From assembly GCA_905208635.1 (NCBI GenBank), contig CAJLPX010000006.1, forward strand, positions 21,002 to 85,001: a DNA stretch of 64,000 bases, read 5' to 3'. Source of the stretch: an uncultured Collinsella sp. (lineage in GTDB: Bacteria > Actinomycetota > Coriobacteriia > Coriobacteriales > Coriobacteriaceae). The notes under the pieces are model-generated. The model ran no database searches and had not been told where the DNA came from. It was given only the letters and a program-made list of their open reading frames with translations. Below, one piece after another: positions 8,001 through 16,183 of the stretch (its first letter is position 1; each line of letters starts with the position of its first letter). A program made the position numbers and the translations under genes.

Positions 8001-8429
8001 ATGTCCAACCAGGGCAAGAAGGTCAAGACTCATTATCGCGGCACGCTCGACGACGGCACGCAATTCGATAGCTCCTACGATCGCGGCGAGCCGCTGGAGT
8101 TCACCTGCGGCGCCGGTCAGATGATCAAGGGCTTCGATGCCGCTGTTGTCGACATGCAGGTGGGCGAGAAGAAGACCGTGCACATCCCGGCCGCCGATGC
8201 CTACGGCGAGCACAACCCCGAGATGGTCCTGACCTTCCCGGCCGAACAGGTTCCCAACATCGAGCAGATCGAGAAGGGCATGAAGCTCTTCCTGTCCACG
8301 CCGAGCGGTATGCCCGTCCCCGCCGTGGTCATCGACGTAACGCCCGAGGCCGTGACGCTCGACGCCAACCACGAGCTGGCCGGCAAGGACCTCAACTTTG
8401 ATATCGAGCTCGTCGAGGTCGAGGACTAG
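8001..8429 (+). CDS. SlyD-type FKBP peptidyl-prolyl isomerase
   Basis: The 142-residue protein is an FKBP split by an IF chaperone insertion (about residues 65-125), the SlyD layout: KVKTHYRGTLDDGTQFDSSY, then GQMIKGFDAAVVDMQVGEKK and AYGEHNPEMV. It lacks the His/Cys-rich tail that binds nickel in enterobacterial SlyD. ATG 8001 follows CACGGAGG. It is followed after 3 bases by a UreE-like gene, hinting at a link with nickel handling. Confidence 0.92.
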   Translation: MSNQGKKVKTHYRGTLDDGTQFDSSYDRGEPLEFTCGAGQMIKGFDAAVVDMQVGEKKTVHIPAADAYGEHNPEMVLTFPAEQVPNIEQIEKGMKLFLSTPSGMPVPAVVIDVTPEAVTLDANHELAGKDLNFDIELVEVED

Positions 8430-8432
8430 AGT

Positions 8433-9011
8433 ATGCCCGTACGCTTGGTTTCGACGACATGCTTGGGAAATCTCAACGATCCGTCCTATGAACTCCTGCT
8501 TCGCCGGAAGTTGGGCGGCATCTTTGAGATTGACGAGCTGCTACTCGATTGGGACCAGGCTGATGCGCGCCTGTTTGTGGGCGTGACGGAGCTGGGGCGC
8601 ACGGTCGATGTTCGGCTGGATACTGCCGACGGCGGTCGTCTTGCCGACGGCGACGTGCTTGCCATCGACCGTTCGGGCATGGTGCCCGTGGCGGTTGTCG
8701 TGCGCCTGCGCAGCGCCGAGGTCTATTTGATCGAAGTCGACCGCATGGATCCGATTGCGTTCGCGCATGCGTGCTGGGAGATCGGCAATATGCACGCGCC
8801 GCTTTTCCGAGGCGATTCGGACGAGCATACCGTGCGCATGTATACGCCGGTGCAGCCTGTTTTGGGCCGCATGCTCCGGGGCGTCGAGGGTGTTCAGCTC
8901 TCGGTGGTTACCCGTGAACTCGATGCGGACCGGCGCTTTGCGTCGTGTGCGGCGGATGCCGTTGTGAGTATGGCTCCAGACTTTACGATCGTAAAGAAGG
9001 CGCGCGGTTAA
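8433..9011 (+). CDS. UreE-like metallochaperone, with no urease genes nearby
   Basis: The C-terminal half (about residues 103-160), with HACWEIGNMHAPLF followed by PVLGRMLRGVEGVQLSV, matches the copper-chaperone-like domain of urease accessory protein UreE. The N-terminal half (about 1-85) fits the UreE beta domain. UreE delivers nickel to urease, but no ureABC or ureFGD lies in this window and the usual His-rich tail is missing. It forms an operon with the SlyD-type isomerase, so a role in nickel handling is plausible but inferred. Confidence 0.7.
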   Translation: MPVRLVSTTCLGNLNDPSYELLLRRKLGGIFEIDELLLDWDQADARLFVGVTELGRTVDVRLDTADGGRLADGDVLAIDRSGMVPVAVVVRLRSAEVYLIEVDRMDPIAFAHACWEIGNMHAPLFRGDSDEHTVRMYTPVQPVLGRMLRGVEGVQLSVVTRELDADRRFASCAADAVVSMAPDFTIVKKARG

Positions 9012-9024
9012 CGTGCGTATAAGT

Positions 9025-9066
9025 AAGACGGACTTTGAGAGGCAACTATTCAAAGTCCGTCTTTCT
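9025..9066 (+). terminator. Terminator after the UreE-like gene
   Basis: A perfect 14-bp stem AAGACGGACTTTGA (9025-9038) with its complement at 9050-9063 encloses an 11-base loop. It is followed by a short T-rich tail (TCTTTCTG). It closes the slyD-ureE unit. Confidence 0.85.
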
Positions 9067-9094
9067 GTTGATGAGATGCTGTGGGGGAAAGCAT

Positions 9095-9892
9095 ATGGGT
9101 CTTGAAGGAATCAAGCTGATTGCATGCGATTTGGACGGCACGTTGCTGCATCCGGGGGAGCGCGAGCCGCGTTCCGAGGCCTTTGAGCTCATCGATGAGC
9201 TGCGTCGTCACGGTATCGTGTTTATGCCGGCGAGCGGCCGTCAATATGCGAGTTTGCGCTATCTGTTTGCCCCGGTGGCCGATGAGCTCGCCTATGTATG
9301 CGAAAACGGAGCCCTGGTGATGAGCGAGGGACGTGCCGTTGTCAAGCGTTCCATGGAGCGTAGCCTTGCTATGGATATCGCGAATGCCGTGGTTGCGTAT
9401 CCCCATGCCGACGTGACCCTTTCGTGTGAGGGACACCTCTACACCATGAGCGGCAACGATGCGTTCGTCGACCATTTGCGCTATGAGGTCCACTGCGATG
9501 TGGCGGTGGTCGACCGCCCCGAGGACATCGACGAGGACGTCATTAAGATTGCCTTCCAGACGCCCGAGGTGGATCAGCCGGCGGCCCTGGAGTATTTCGA
9601 GTGCCTCTTTAGCGACTGTGTCGACGTGATGACGTCGGGAACCGAATGGACGGACTTTATCGGTTTCGGTTCGGGCAAGGGCTCCGCGCTTGCCGATTAC
9701 GGTCGTGCCCTGGGTATTTCGCCCGATGAGATGATGGCGTTTGGCGATAACGAAAACGACCGCGACATGCTCAACGTCGTGGGCCATCCTTATCTAATGG
9801 AGAGCTGCAATCCCTCTATGCGTGGCATCAACGACCGCGTCCGTTACGTGCGCACGGTCGAAGAGGAATTGCATCGCCTGCTTGCTGAGTAG
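9095..9892 (+). CDS. Cof-type HAD phosphatase (HAD-IIB)
   Basis: The 265-residue protein has the four HAD motifs: DLDGTLLHP (nucleophile Asp), MPASGRQY, a Lys in the GSGKGSAL region, and FGDNENDRDML with the acidic metal site. The large cap between motifs II and III marks subfamily IIB, which acts on sugar phosphates, phospholipid or cofactor phosphates. The exact substrate cannot be read. ATG 9095 is preceded by GGGGGAAAG. Confidence 0.92.
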   Translation: MGLEGIKLIACDLDGTLLHPGEREPRSEAFELIDELRRHGIVFMPASGRQYASLRYLFAPVADELAYVCENGALVMSEGRAVVKRSMERSLAMDIANAVVAYPHADVTLSCEGHLYTMSGNDAFVDHLRYEVHCDVAVVDRPEDIDEDVIKIAFQTPEVDQPAALEYFECLFSDCVDVMTSGTEWTDFIGFGSGKGSALADYGRALGISPDEMMAFGDNENDRDMLNVVGHPYLMESCNPSMRGINDRVRYVRTVEEELHRLLAE

Positions 9893-9899
9893 ATATTTG

Positions 9900-9962
9900 G
9901 GACATGCCTAGAAATCTATTTTTTGCTGCAAAGCGCGGAAAGGTGGATTTTAAGGCATGTCC
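9900..9962. terminator. Hairpin between convergent HAD and Fur-family genes
   Basis: GGACATGCCT (9900-9909) pairs with AGGCATGTCC (9953-9962) around an A/T-rich interior containing a T6 run and AAATC/GATTT. It lies between converging genes and may act as a two-way terminator. Confidence 0.6.
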
Positions 9963-9969
9963 TGAACAT

Positions 9970-10350
9970 CTACTGGCAGTCGGGGCAGAGACCCTCGAAG
10001 ATGGTGTAGTGCGACGTGACGTGCCAGCCGATTTGCTCGGACGCCTTGGCGTCGAGCTGGGCATCGAAGGGGAGCGGTACGTCGATGACGCGGCTGCATG
10101 AGGTGCAGATGATATGCGCATGCGGCTCGATCGTGCGATCGAAGCGGCTGCCGCCCGGCGTCTTGATGGAGAGGATTTCGCCGGCGTCGGCCAAGAGATT
10201 GAGATTGCGGTAGACCGTACCGCGGCTGATTTTGTCATCCTGCGCGCGCACGACGTTGTAGATTTCGTCGGCGGTGGGATGGTTATAGCTTTGGCGCACG
10301 GCGTCAAGAACCAGCTTTCGCTGCCTGGTATTCCTTCTTTGCACCGCCAT
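9970..10350 (-). CDS. Fur-family metal- or peroxide-responsive repressor
   Basis: The 126-residue protein has the Fur winged helix (RRNTRQRKLVLDAV, then PTADEIYNVVR and SRGTVYRNLNLLADAGEI, about residues 5-65) and a dimerisation domain with EPHAHIICTSC and a C-terminal CPDC, the structural zinc Cys pairs. The family members PerR, Fur and Zur cannot be told apart here, though the small size and the RFDRTIEPHAH layout suggest PerR. The preceding intergenic region (10351-10411) is A/T-rich and may hold its own operator. Confidence 0.92.
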   Translation of the reverse strand: MAVQRRNTRQRKLVLDAVRQSYNHPTADEIYNVVRAQDDKISRGTVYRNLNLLADAGEILSIKTPGGSRFDRTIEPHAHIICTSCSRVIDVPLPFDAQLDAKASEQIGWHVTSHYTIFEGLCPDCQ

Positions 10351-10411
10351 GCGCCTCGCCTCTTTTCTATTAACGGTCGTAGGTAAATGATACCGTATTT
10401 AGCACACAATA

Positions 10412-10822
10412 CTAATAATGAGGACTGAAACCGTCTTCATTGGCAAGTGGGGCTCGGGCCTGGGCGTCTACGAGGCGAAAACGCGTTCCCATGCGCTCGT
10501 AGGAGGCATGAAGCGCCTCGAGATGAGATAGGACGTTTGCCGGAGCTCCCTGTATCTCCATCTCGACTGAGCCGTCTTCCATATTACGCACCCAGCCGGT
10601 GAGGGAGCGTGCCTGCGCGAGGTTGGTGTTGGTAAAGCGAAAACCAACGCCTTGGACTTGCCCCGCCCAGCGCAGAAAATAGCGCAGGGGAGTGTCTTGA
10701 GTGGCCTCGTCGCTTGCGAGCACGGTAAGCCTGCGGCGCAGCTCGAGCTCGACGTTTGATGGTTTTTGAGGCTCTCGACTGCCTCCGGTGACGCTGGAGA
10801 AGAACGTATCGAAGAAACCCAT
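10412..10822 (-). CDS. Acylphosphatase with an N-terminal extension
   Basis: The core (about residues 45-125) starts LRYFLRWAGQVQGVGFRF, with the acylphosphatase motif GQVQGVGFR (catalytic Arg), then SLTGWVRNMEDGSVEMEIQG with the catalytic Asn. Acylphosphatases hydrolyse carboxyl-phosphate bonds. The 136-residue protein has about 45 extra residues at the N-terminus, starting MGFFDTFFSS, which are not part of the fold. It starts 2 bases after the stop of the upstream oxidoreductase gene, so the two are coupled. Confidence 0.88.
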   Translation of the reverse strand: MGFFDTFFSSVTGGSREPQKPSNVELELRRRLTVLASDEATQDTPLRYFLRWAGQVQGVGFRFTNTNLAQARSLTGWVRNMEDGSVEMEIQGAPANVLSHLEALHASYERMGTRFRLVDAQARAPLANEDGFSPHY

Positions 10823-10824
10823 CG

Positions 10825-11931
10825 CTATGCCTGCTTGCCTGCGTCAGCTGGGAAGGTTATGCCGGCCTGCTGGCGCACGGCATCCATGATGCGCAGTGAG
10901 ACGAGCGTGACATCGCGGTAGTGGCCAAGCTCGTGGCGTCCCGCCGGGGTCTCCCAAATCTCTTCCTTAACGTTATCGATGCCGCCGATGGCGGTGATAA
11001 AGTCTGTGAGTTCGTATTCCATAGTGTTGCTCGATTTGGGCAGGTCGAGCACGCGGCCGTTGTCGCCCTGTTCGCGCGGTGCCTCGGTCGCCGAGCCGCG
11101 TACGACATCGCCGCGATAGTCGATGCGGACGTTGCGGGGCGTGGACAGATGGTCGATCTGGATAGTGCCACGCTCGCCTTCGATCTGCGAGGGCAGCAGG
11201 TCATTCGTAATTTTGGAGTGCGCGAGCTCGACGGAGATGCTGCCTCCGCCATAGCTGGCGAGGATGGAACCGCAGCCGTCGATGGGGCCGTGCGTGAGCT
11301 GTCGCGTGGTGGGGTCGAGTAGAGTAGTCATGCTCGTAAGGCCGGAGGGCATGCCGAAAATCTCGACCATGGGCTCGACGGCGTAGACGCCAATGTCCAT
11401 GAGGGAACCCGATGCCATATTGCAGTCGAAGATATTGGTGGCGCGTCCCGCGAGAATCTCGTTGTAGCGCGAGGAATACTTGCCAAAGCGCAATGAGGCG
11501 CGGCGGATGGGGGCGATCTCGCCCAGGGCGTCCTCGATGGCGTGGAAGGCGGGATCGTGGAGGGGACGCATGGCCTCGAGGGCCACGACACCTGCTGTCT
11601 CGGCAGCGCGGAAGACTTCCAGCGCCTGCGCTTCGGTGGCGCAGAAGGGTTTCTCGACGATGACGTGCTTGCCACCGGCGATGCAGGCAAGAGCCTGCTC
11701 GTAGTGAAGTGCGTTAGGGCTGCCGATATAGACGGCGTCGACGTCGGCGGCTGCCGCAAGCTCATCGAGCGACGTAAAGTTTCGCTCGCCACCGCGCTCG
11801 GCGGTAAAGGCAGTACCGCGATTGGCGTCGCGTGAAAGCGTGCCCACAAACGCGGCTTGGTCGTTGGCGTTGACGACTTGGATAAAGTCGTCGGTGATCA
11901 TGGATGTACCGATGGTCGCGATGCGCAGCAT
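10825..11931 (-). CDS. Gfo/Idh/MocA-family oxidoreductase
   Basis: The 368-residue protein begins MLRIATIGTSMITDDF, an N-terminal Rossmann fold for NAD(P). It has YIGSPNALHYEQALACI and the family motif EKPFCATEAQA (the Lys contacts substrate), then the C-terminal alpha/beta domain. Members act on sugars, inositols or related polyols; the substrate is not evident. ATG 11931 follows AGGGAGA by 5 bases. It is transcribed with the acylphosphatase. Confidence 0.92.
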   Translation of the reverse strand: MLRIATIGTSMITDDFIQVVNANDQAAFVGTLSRDANRGTAFTAERGGERNFTSLDELAAAADVDAVYIGSPNALHYEQALACIAGGKHVIVEKPFCATEAQALEVFRAAETAGVVALEAMRPLHDPAFHAIEDALGEIAPIRRASLRFGKYSSRYNEILAGRATNIFDCNMASGSLMDIGVYAVEPMVEIFGMPSGLTSMTTLLDPTTRQLTHGPIDGCGSILASYGGGSISVELAHSKITNDLLPSQIEGERGTIQIDHLSTPRNVRIDYRGDVVRGSATEAPREQGDNGRVLDLPKSSNTMEYELTDFITAIGGIDNVKEEIWETPAGRHELGHYRDVTLVSLRIMDAVRQQAGITFPADAGKQA

Positions 11932-12004
11932 ACGTCTCCCTTGCGTTGTTTGGTCTACAGGATGAGTGTAGCGCGTGGGGATATAAAGCTGCGCGAAAAC
12001 GCTA

Positions 12005-12490
12005 TTACAGGTCGCTCTCGTTAAAGCCGGTGTCGATATCGAGGTTGCTGCCGTCGGCCGCCGTGGTGGCGAGCTCATCACAGCGCTCGTTGAGCTCGTG
12101 ACCAGCGTGACCCTTAACCCAGATGAACTCAACCTTGTGCTTGCTTTTGGCGGTGAGTAGGCGCTCCCACAGGTCGCGGTTCTTGACGGGTTGCTTGTTG
12201 GCGGTTTTCCATCCGCGCTTTTTCCAGCCGTCGATCCAGTGCTTGTTAAAGGCGTTGACGACATACTGCGAATCGGAATGGACTTCGACCTCGCAAGGGC
12301 GGTTGAGCGCCTCGAGCGCCACGATGACCGCCATGAGTTCCATGCGGTTGTTGGTGGTCTTGGCGTAGCCGCGCGAAAGCTCGGAGGTGAAGGTCTTGCC
12401 GGCGGGGTTGGTGTATTTGAGCACGGCGCCGTAGCCGCCGCGTCCCGGATTTGATCGGGCCGAGCCGTCGGTATAGATGATGACCTTCAC
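12005..12490 (-). CDS. rnhA: Ribonuclease HI
   Basis: The 161-residue enzyme cuts the RNA strand of RNA-DNA hybrids. The catalytic acids are in IYTDGSARSNPG (Asp), NNRMELMAVI (Glu), VHSDSQYVVN (Asp) and NERCDELAT (Asp). The start is GTG 12490, 7 bases after AAGGA; a longer frame from 12541 has no family match. It lies upstream of the oxidoreductase, which starts 74 bases downstream of its stop. Confidence 0.95.
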   Translation of the reverse strand: MKVIIYTDGSARSNPGRGGYGAVLKYTNPAGKTFTSELSRGYAKTTNNRMELMAVIVALEALNRPCEVEVHSDSQYVVNAFNKHWIDGWKKRGWKTANKQPVKNRDLWERLLTAKSKHKVEFIWVKGHAGHELNERCDELATTAADGSNLDIDTGFNESDL

Positions 12491-12589
12491 GGGCTTCCTT
12501 TCGTTGGGTACGTTTCGTGTGAGTGACCATTGTAGCGCCATGCCCGCCGGGGGCTAGCAATCTACGATTTCTACCCCGTCTTCCGACAG

Positions 12590-13492
12590 TTAGTTGGCAC
12601 GGATGATGCGGTTGAGCTCGTCGAGGTATTGCTGCAAGAGGGGAGAGGGCTTGCGCTCGTCGTGCATGATATAGCCTACGTGCATCGTTGGGGCGTCTGC
12701 TAACGGGATCGATGCCATACCCCATTGCATTTCATTGGAGAGGACACCGGTCGACAGGGTGTAACCGTTCGACGTGATAAGTAAGTTAGTAAGTGTTCCG
12801 CGGTCCGAGATTCGTATGTTGCGGTCGCAAGGGATATAGCTAAAGGGTTCCTCGGCGTAATAGAAGGAGTTTGAGGTTCCCTGCTCAAAGCTGTAGCGCG
12901 TATAGGGCGTGAGGTCGGCAAGGGACAGTTGAGGGCGGCGTGCGAGCGGATGGCGTTCGCTGACGAAGACGTGGACCGTCGCGTCGAAGAGGGGATGGAA
13001 GCTTGCGCGGGCATCGGCGAAGGCCTTCTGCAAGACACGGGTATTAAAGTCGTCCAGATAGAGGATGCCGATGTCGCTGCGAAACGCGCGCACGTCGTCG
13101 ATGATCTGCGATGTGGTGGTCTCGCGCATGATGAACTCGAACTTGCTGTCGCGGCAGCGCTCGACTACGTTGACAAAGGCCTCGACCGAAAAGGCGTAGT
13201 GCTGGGCGGAAATGGCGAGGCGGGCTTGCGGGGTGCCGCCGTCCTCGTAGCGCGCCTCGAGCATATCTGCCTGCTCCACGACCTGGCGCGCATAGCCTAA
13301 AAGCTCGGTACCGTCGTTGGTGAGCGTGACGCCGCGGCTGGAGCGCGTAAAGATCTCCAGATGGAGCTCCTGCTCGAGGCTTTTGACGGCGTTGGAGATA
13401 TTGGACTGTGCGGTATAGAGGCGCTGCGCTGCGGCGTTAATTGAGCCGGATTCTGCCACGGCGATAAGAAAGCGAAGCTGCTGGAGGGTCAT
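12590..13492 (-). CDS. LysR-family transcriptional regulator
   Basis: The 300-residue protein has the LysR winged helix in residues 1-60 (MTLQQLRFLIAVAESGSINAAAQ, then AQSNISNAVKSLEQEL) and a periplasmic-binding-like effector domain. It is divergent from the O-acetylhomoserine sulfhydrylase gene, the classic layout for a LysR regulator and its target. A sulfur-metabolism effector such as O-acetylserine or O-acetylhomoserine is therefore likely, by inference. A 10-bp palindrome GATAGCTATC (13509-13518) just before its start could be its binding site. Confidence 0.93.
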   Translation of the reverse strand: MTLQQLRFLIAVAESGSINAAAQRLYTAQSNISNAVKSLEQELHLEIFTRSSRGVTLTNDGTELLGYARQVVEQADMLEARYEDGGTPQARLAISAQHYAFSVEAFVNVVERCRDSKFEFIMRETTTSQIIDDVRAFRSDIGILYLDDFNTRVLQKAFADARASFHPLFDATVHVFVSERHPLARRPQLSLADLTPYTRYSFEQGTSNSFYYAEEPFSYIPCDRNIRISDRGTLTNLLITSNGYTLSTGVLSNEMQWGMASIPLADAPTMHVGYIMHDERKPSPLLQQYLDELNRIIRAN

Positions 13493-13508
13493 CGGCGCCC
13501 GTCCTTTC

Positions 13509-13518
13509 GATAGCTATC
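13509..13518. promoter_or_regulatory. Palindrome in the LysR-metY intergenic region
   Basis: GATAGCTATC is a perfect 10-bp palindrome 17 bases from the LysR start codon. LysR proteins often bind such sites to repress their own gene. No experiment-like evidence is available, so this is a candidate only. Confidence 0.35.
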
Positions 13519-13635
13519 TAAAAAACCGATAACAGGTTAGCGCTTTTAAGTGATTGACCGAGGGAGACGATGCTCGTACTATTCAAAACACACAAAGGCG
13601 GTAGGTAATTAAGCCGACCACAGAACCGGGATGCG

Positions 13636-13735
13636 AAAGGAGGCCCGCATATGAATTGCTTACCAAGACGAATGCCGGGCTCCTGTTTGCGCCCGTCGGC
13701 GTGATCAGGAGACAGCGACTTACTTCTCTCTTTTT
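13636..13735 (+). promoter_or_regulatory. Probable attenuator-type leader of the sulfhydrylase gene
   Basis: Two stems are mutually exclusive. In one, GGAG of the leader-peptide ribosome binding site (about 13639-13642) with CCCGCAT pairs with ATGC-CGGG-CTCC ending at 13683. In the other, CTCCTG (13680-13685) pairs with CAGGAG (13706-13711), strengthened by CGCC/GGCG. Both use CTCC at 13680-13683. A T-rich tract (TCTCTTTTTATTTA) follows. This is the geometry of translation-coupled attenuation or of ribosome-binding-site masking; SAM-I, SAM-II and T-box motifs are absent. Confidence 0.55.
13651..13704 (+). CDS. Candidate leader peptide with two cysteines
   Basis: A 17-codon frame, MNCLPRRMPGSCLRPSA, sits 61 bases before the sulfhydrylase gene. 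It has one of the best ribosome binding sites of the window, AAAGGAGG at 13636-13643 with a 7-base spacer, so it is very likely translated. Cys at 3 and 12 would suit cysteine sensing ahead of a gene for sulfur assimilation, as in cysteine-rich attenuation leaders known from other actinobacteria. Function is inferred from position and composition. Confidence 0.6.
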   Translation: MNCLPRRMPGSCLRPSA

Positions 13736-13765
13736 ATTTACTTTCGTTCGATCAAGGAGATCATC

Positions 13766-15076
13766 ATGAGCCAGTTCATCAACAACCCCGAGCACACCTT
13801 TGGTTTCGATACCCTGCAGCTTCATGTTGGCCAGGAGAGCGCCGACCCCGCATCCGACTCCCGCGCCGTGCCTATCTACCAGACCACGAGCTATGTGTTC
13901 CGCAACTCCCAGCACGCCGCCGACCGCTTTGGTCTTGCCGACGCCGGTAACATCTACGGTCGTCTGACCAACTCCACCCAGGGCGTCTTTGAGGACCGTA
14001 TCGCCGCGCTCGAGGGTGGCGTTGCTGGCCTCGCCGTCGCCTCTGGCGCCGCCGCCATCACCTATGCCCTGGAGGCACTTGCCCAGGCCGGTGACCATGT
14101 GGTTGCCCAGAAGACCATCTACGGTGGCTCCTACAACCTGCTGGAGCATACGCTCTCCCAGTTTGGCGTCGAGACCACGTTTGTCGATGCCCATAACCTG
14201 GACGAGGTCGAGGGCGCCATCAAGGACAACACTACGGTCATCTACCTCGAGACGCTCGGCAACCCCAATTCCGACATTCCCAACATCGACGCTATCTCCG
14301 AGGTTGCCAAGAAGCATGGTTTGCCGGTTGTCGTCGACAACACTTTCGGCACCCCGTATCTGTTCCGTCCGCTGGAGCATGGCGCCAACATCGTTGTCCA
14401 CTCCGCAACCAAGTTCATCGGCGGCCACGGCACCTCGCTGGGCGGCGTGATCGTCGATGGTGGTAACTTCGATTGGAAGGCGAGCGGCAAGTACGCCCAG
14501 ATCGCTGAGCCCAACCCCTCCTACCACGGTGTTTCGTTTGCCGAGGCTGCCGGTCCCGCCGCCTTCGCGACCTATGTCCGCGCCATCTTGCTGCGTGACG
14601 AGGGTGCCTGCATCAGCCCGTTCAACGCCTGGGTCCTGCTCCAGGGCACCGAGACTCTGTCGCTGCGCGTCGACCGCCATGTCGAGAACACCAAGAAGGT
14701 CGTTGAGTTCCTGGCTGGTGACAGCCACGTCGCCAAGGTGAACCACCCGAGCCTGTCTGAGCACCCCGATCACGAGCTCTATCAGAAGTACTTCCCCAAC
14801 GGTGGCGCTTCGATCTTCACCTTTGAGATTAAGGGTGGCCAGGAGGCAGCTTGGAAGTTCATCGATCATTTGCAGGTGTTCTCGCTGCTCGCCAACGTGG
14901 CCGACGTCAAGTCGCTCGTCGTGCACCCGGCTACCACCACGCACTCCCAGCTCTCTGCCGAGGAGCTCGCCGAGCAGAACATCACGCCCTCCACGATCCG
15001 TCTTTCCATCGGTACCGAGAACGCCGAGGACATCATTTGGGATCTGAAGCAGGCCTTCGCCGCGCTGGACGAGTAA
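13766..15076 (+). CDS. metY: O-acetylhomoserine aminocarboxypropyltransferase (sulfhydrylase)
   Basis: The 436-residue PLP enzyme joins O-acetylhomoserine and sulfide (or methanethiol) to give homocysteine (or methionine). The family signatures are DTLQLHVGQ at the start, ASGAAAITYALEALAQAGD, and the PLP lysine in VVHSATKFIGGHG. The C-terminal ENAEDIIWDLKQAF is also typical. Length fits MetY rather than the shorter MetB/MetC. The ribosome binding site is AAGGAGATCATC. It is probably controlled by the divergent LysR protein and by the leader peptide region. Confidence 0.95.
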   Translation: MSQFINNPEHTFGFDTLQLHVGQESADPASDSRAVPIYQTTSYVFRNSQHAADRFGLADAGNIYGRLTNSTQGVFEDRIAALEGGVAGLAVASGAAAITYALEALAQAGDHVVAQKTIYGGSYNLLEHTLSQFGVETTFVDAHNLDEVEGAIKDNTTVIYLETLGNPNSDIPNIDAISEVAKKHGLPVVVDNTFGTPYLFRPLEHGANIVVHSATKFIGGHGTSLGGVIVDGGNFDWKASGKYAQIAEPNPSYHGVSFAEAAGPAAFATYVRAILLRDEGACISPFNAWVLLQGTETLSLRVDRHVENTKKVVEFLAGDSHVAKVNHPSLSEHPDHELYQKYFPNGGASIFTFEIKGGQEAAWKFIDHLQVFSLLANVADVKSLVVHPATTTHSQLSAEELAEQNITPSTIRLSIGTENAEDIIWDLKQAFAALDE

Positions 15077-15138
15077 GGCGACTTGTGCAAGGACCCCTTG
15101 CGACTCGATAGGTATAACTGCATAAAATGCCTGCTCAA

Positions 15139-15177
15139 GGCGCCTGCGCAAGCAATGGTTGCGCAGGTGCCTTTTTT
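15139..15177 (+). terminator. Terminator after metY
   Basis: GGCGCCTGCGCAA (15139-15151) pairs with TTGCGCAGGTGCC (15159-15171) with one wobble, followed by T6. A strong Rho-independent terminator. Confidence 0.95.
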
Positions 15178-15180
15178 GCA

Positions 15181-15388
15181 TAGGAAGGGCGCTATTACAG
15201 GGTTTTTGGCATGCTTTATGCATTCGAGTTGTGGAAAACTCCTGTTGAGAGGATGTGAGTTTTACGCAATTGACGTGCGCCTTTTGAGTAAAACCGCAGG
15301 TCGCGATTTGCTCGAGGTACTATGCAGCGCGATCGAATCACACGCAGCTCAAACGCAGCAAAAACGCACTACGGAGGTTTCCAGCTAC
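15181..15388 (+). other. Long leader of the secreted-protein gene
   Basis: About 200 bases separate the metY terminator from the next start. AAAACTC (15235-15241) and GAGTTTT (15257-15263) can form a small hairpin. I looked for a c-di-AMP (ydaO-type) riboswitch, common before cell-wall hydrolase genes in actinobacteria, but cannot identify its conserved boxes. Confidence 0.4.
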
Positions 15389-16165
15389 ATGAGGATCGAT
15401 TCACGAAAACCGAAAGCCGCTGCCCTTTCCGCCGCTCTGACCGTGGCACTTTTGGCGGGCGCCGGTGCAACTGATGCCCACGCCGCAACACTGTCCGATA
15501 CGGTTGGATCTACGCCGTCCGAGACGACGCTGGTACAGCCCGTTGATTATCGCGGCGATGGTTATGGTTCCATGCAGGAGTGGAACGCCTCGATGGAGGC
15601 CAAGCGCGATTCCCTTGAGATACGCGCTCAGATTATCCTAAACATGTATGGTGACTATGCCACCGATGACGAGCGCGCTGTGCTGCAGGGTTGTATCGAT
15701 GGTGCGGGCAGCCTTTTGACGATGGGGGAGGTCGACGCGAAGTCGACCGAGCTCGATGAGCTGCGCACTGTGCTTGAGAATGCCAAGCGCGAAGCGCTCG
15801 AGGTCGCTGCCGCCGAGGCGGAGGCTGCCGAGGCCGCCCAGGCTTCGTATTACAACGCCGGCTCCGGCTCGTCTTACACGTCTGCTGCGTATTACGCGAA
15901 CGGCTCGGGTCTGACGCGCTCGAGCGGCGTCAATAACTATAACGGCCGCCGCGAGACTTATTACAGCAGCAACGTGTTGTATCACCACCGCACGGGCGAA
16001 TGGACGCAGGATTCTGAGGGCTTCTGGCGCGATTCCGACGGCTATTACGTTGTTGCCGCGGGCGATATGGCCCAGGGCTCGACCTTTACGGGCTCCAAGG
16101 GTGATTGCAAGGTCTATGACTCCGGCTGCGCTGCCGGAACCACCGACTACTACACCGGTTGGTAA
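15389..16165 (+). CDS. Secreted protein of unknown function
   Basis: The 258-residue protein has a signal peptide (residues about 1-35: basic start, hydrophobic ALTVALLAGAGA, then DAHAATL). A charged helical part follows with repeated Glu/Ala (about 115-135), then a Tyr/Ser/Gly-rich linker. The C-terminal 45 residues (GFWRDSDGYYVVAAGDMAQG, ending KVYDSGCAAGTTDYYTGW) resemble 3D-like or ligand domains seen at the end of actinobacterial wall-associated proteins, with two Cys that could form a disulfide. ATG 15389 follows ACGGAGG. Likely extracellular; no enzyme motif is certain. Confidence 0.75.
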   Translation: MRIDSRKPKAAALSAALTVALLAGAGATDAHAATLSDTVGSTPSETTLVQPVDYRGDGYGSMQEWNASMEAKRDSLEIRAQIILNMYGDYATDDERAVLQGCIDGAGSLLTMGEVDAKSTELDELRTVLENAKREALEVAAAEAEAAEAAQASYYNAGSGSSYTSAAYYANGSGLTRSSGVNNYNGRRETYYSSNVLYHHRTGEWTQDSEGFWRDSDGYYVVAAGDMAQGSTFTGSKGDCKVYDSGCAAGTTDYYTGW

Positions 16166-16183
16166 TCTGCCATAAGCAAAATA

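Noticed and set aside
13620..13765. SAM riboswitch before metY
   Set aside because: The conserved cores of SAM-I, SAM-II and SAM-IV are not present. The leader peptide with alternate stems explains the region better.
13583..15223. Long minus-strand open frame opposite metY
   Set aside because: Shadow of the metY codon pattern; no ribosome binding site or family resemblance. The same holds for the long frames opposite pgi, ettA, ldh and the aminotransferase.
15181..15388. Possible c-di-AMP (ydaO) riboswitch before the secreted-protein gene
   Set aside because: The position would fit, but I cannot find the conserved boxes; only a small hairpin is visible.
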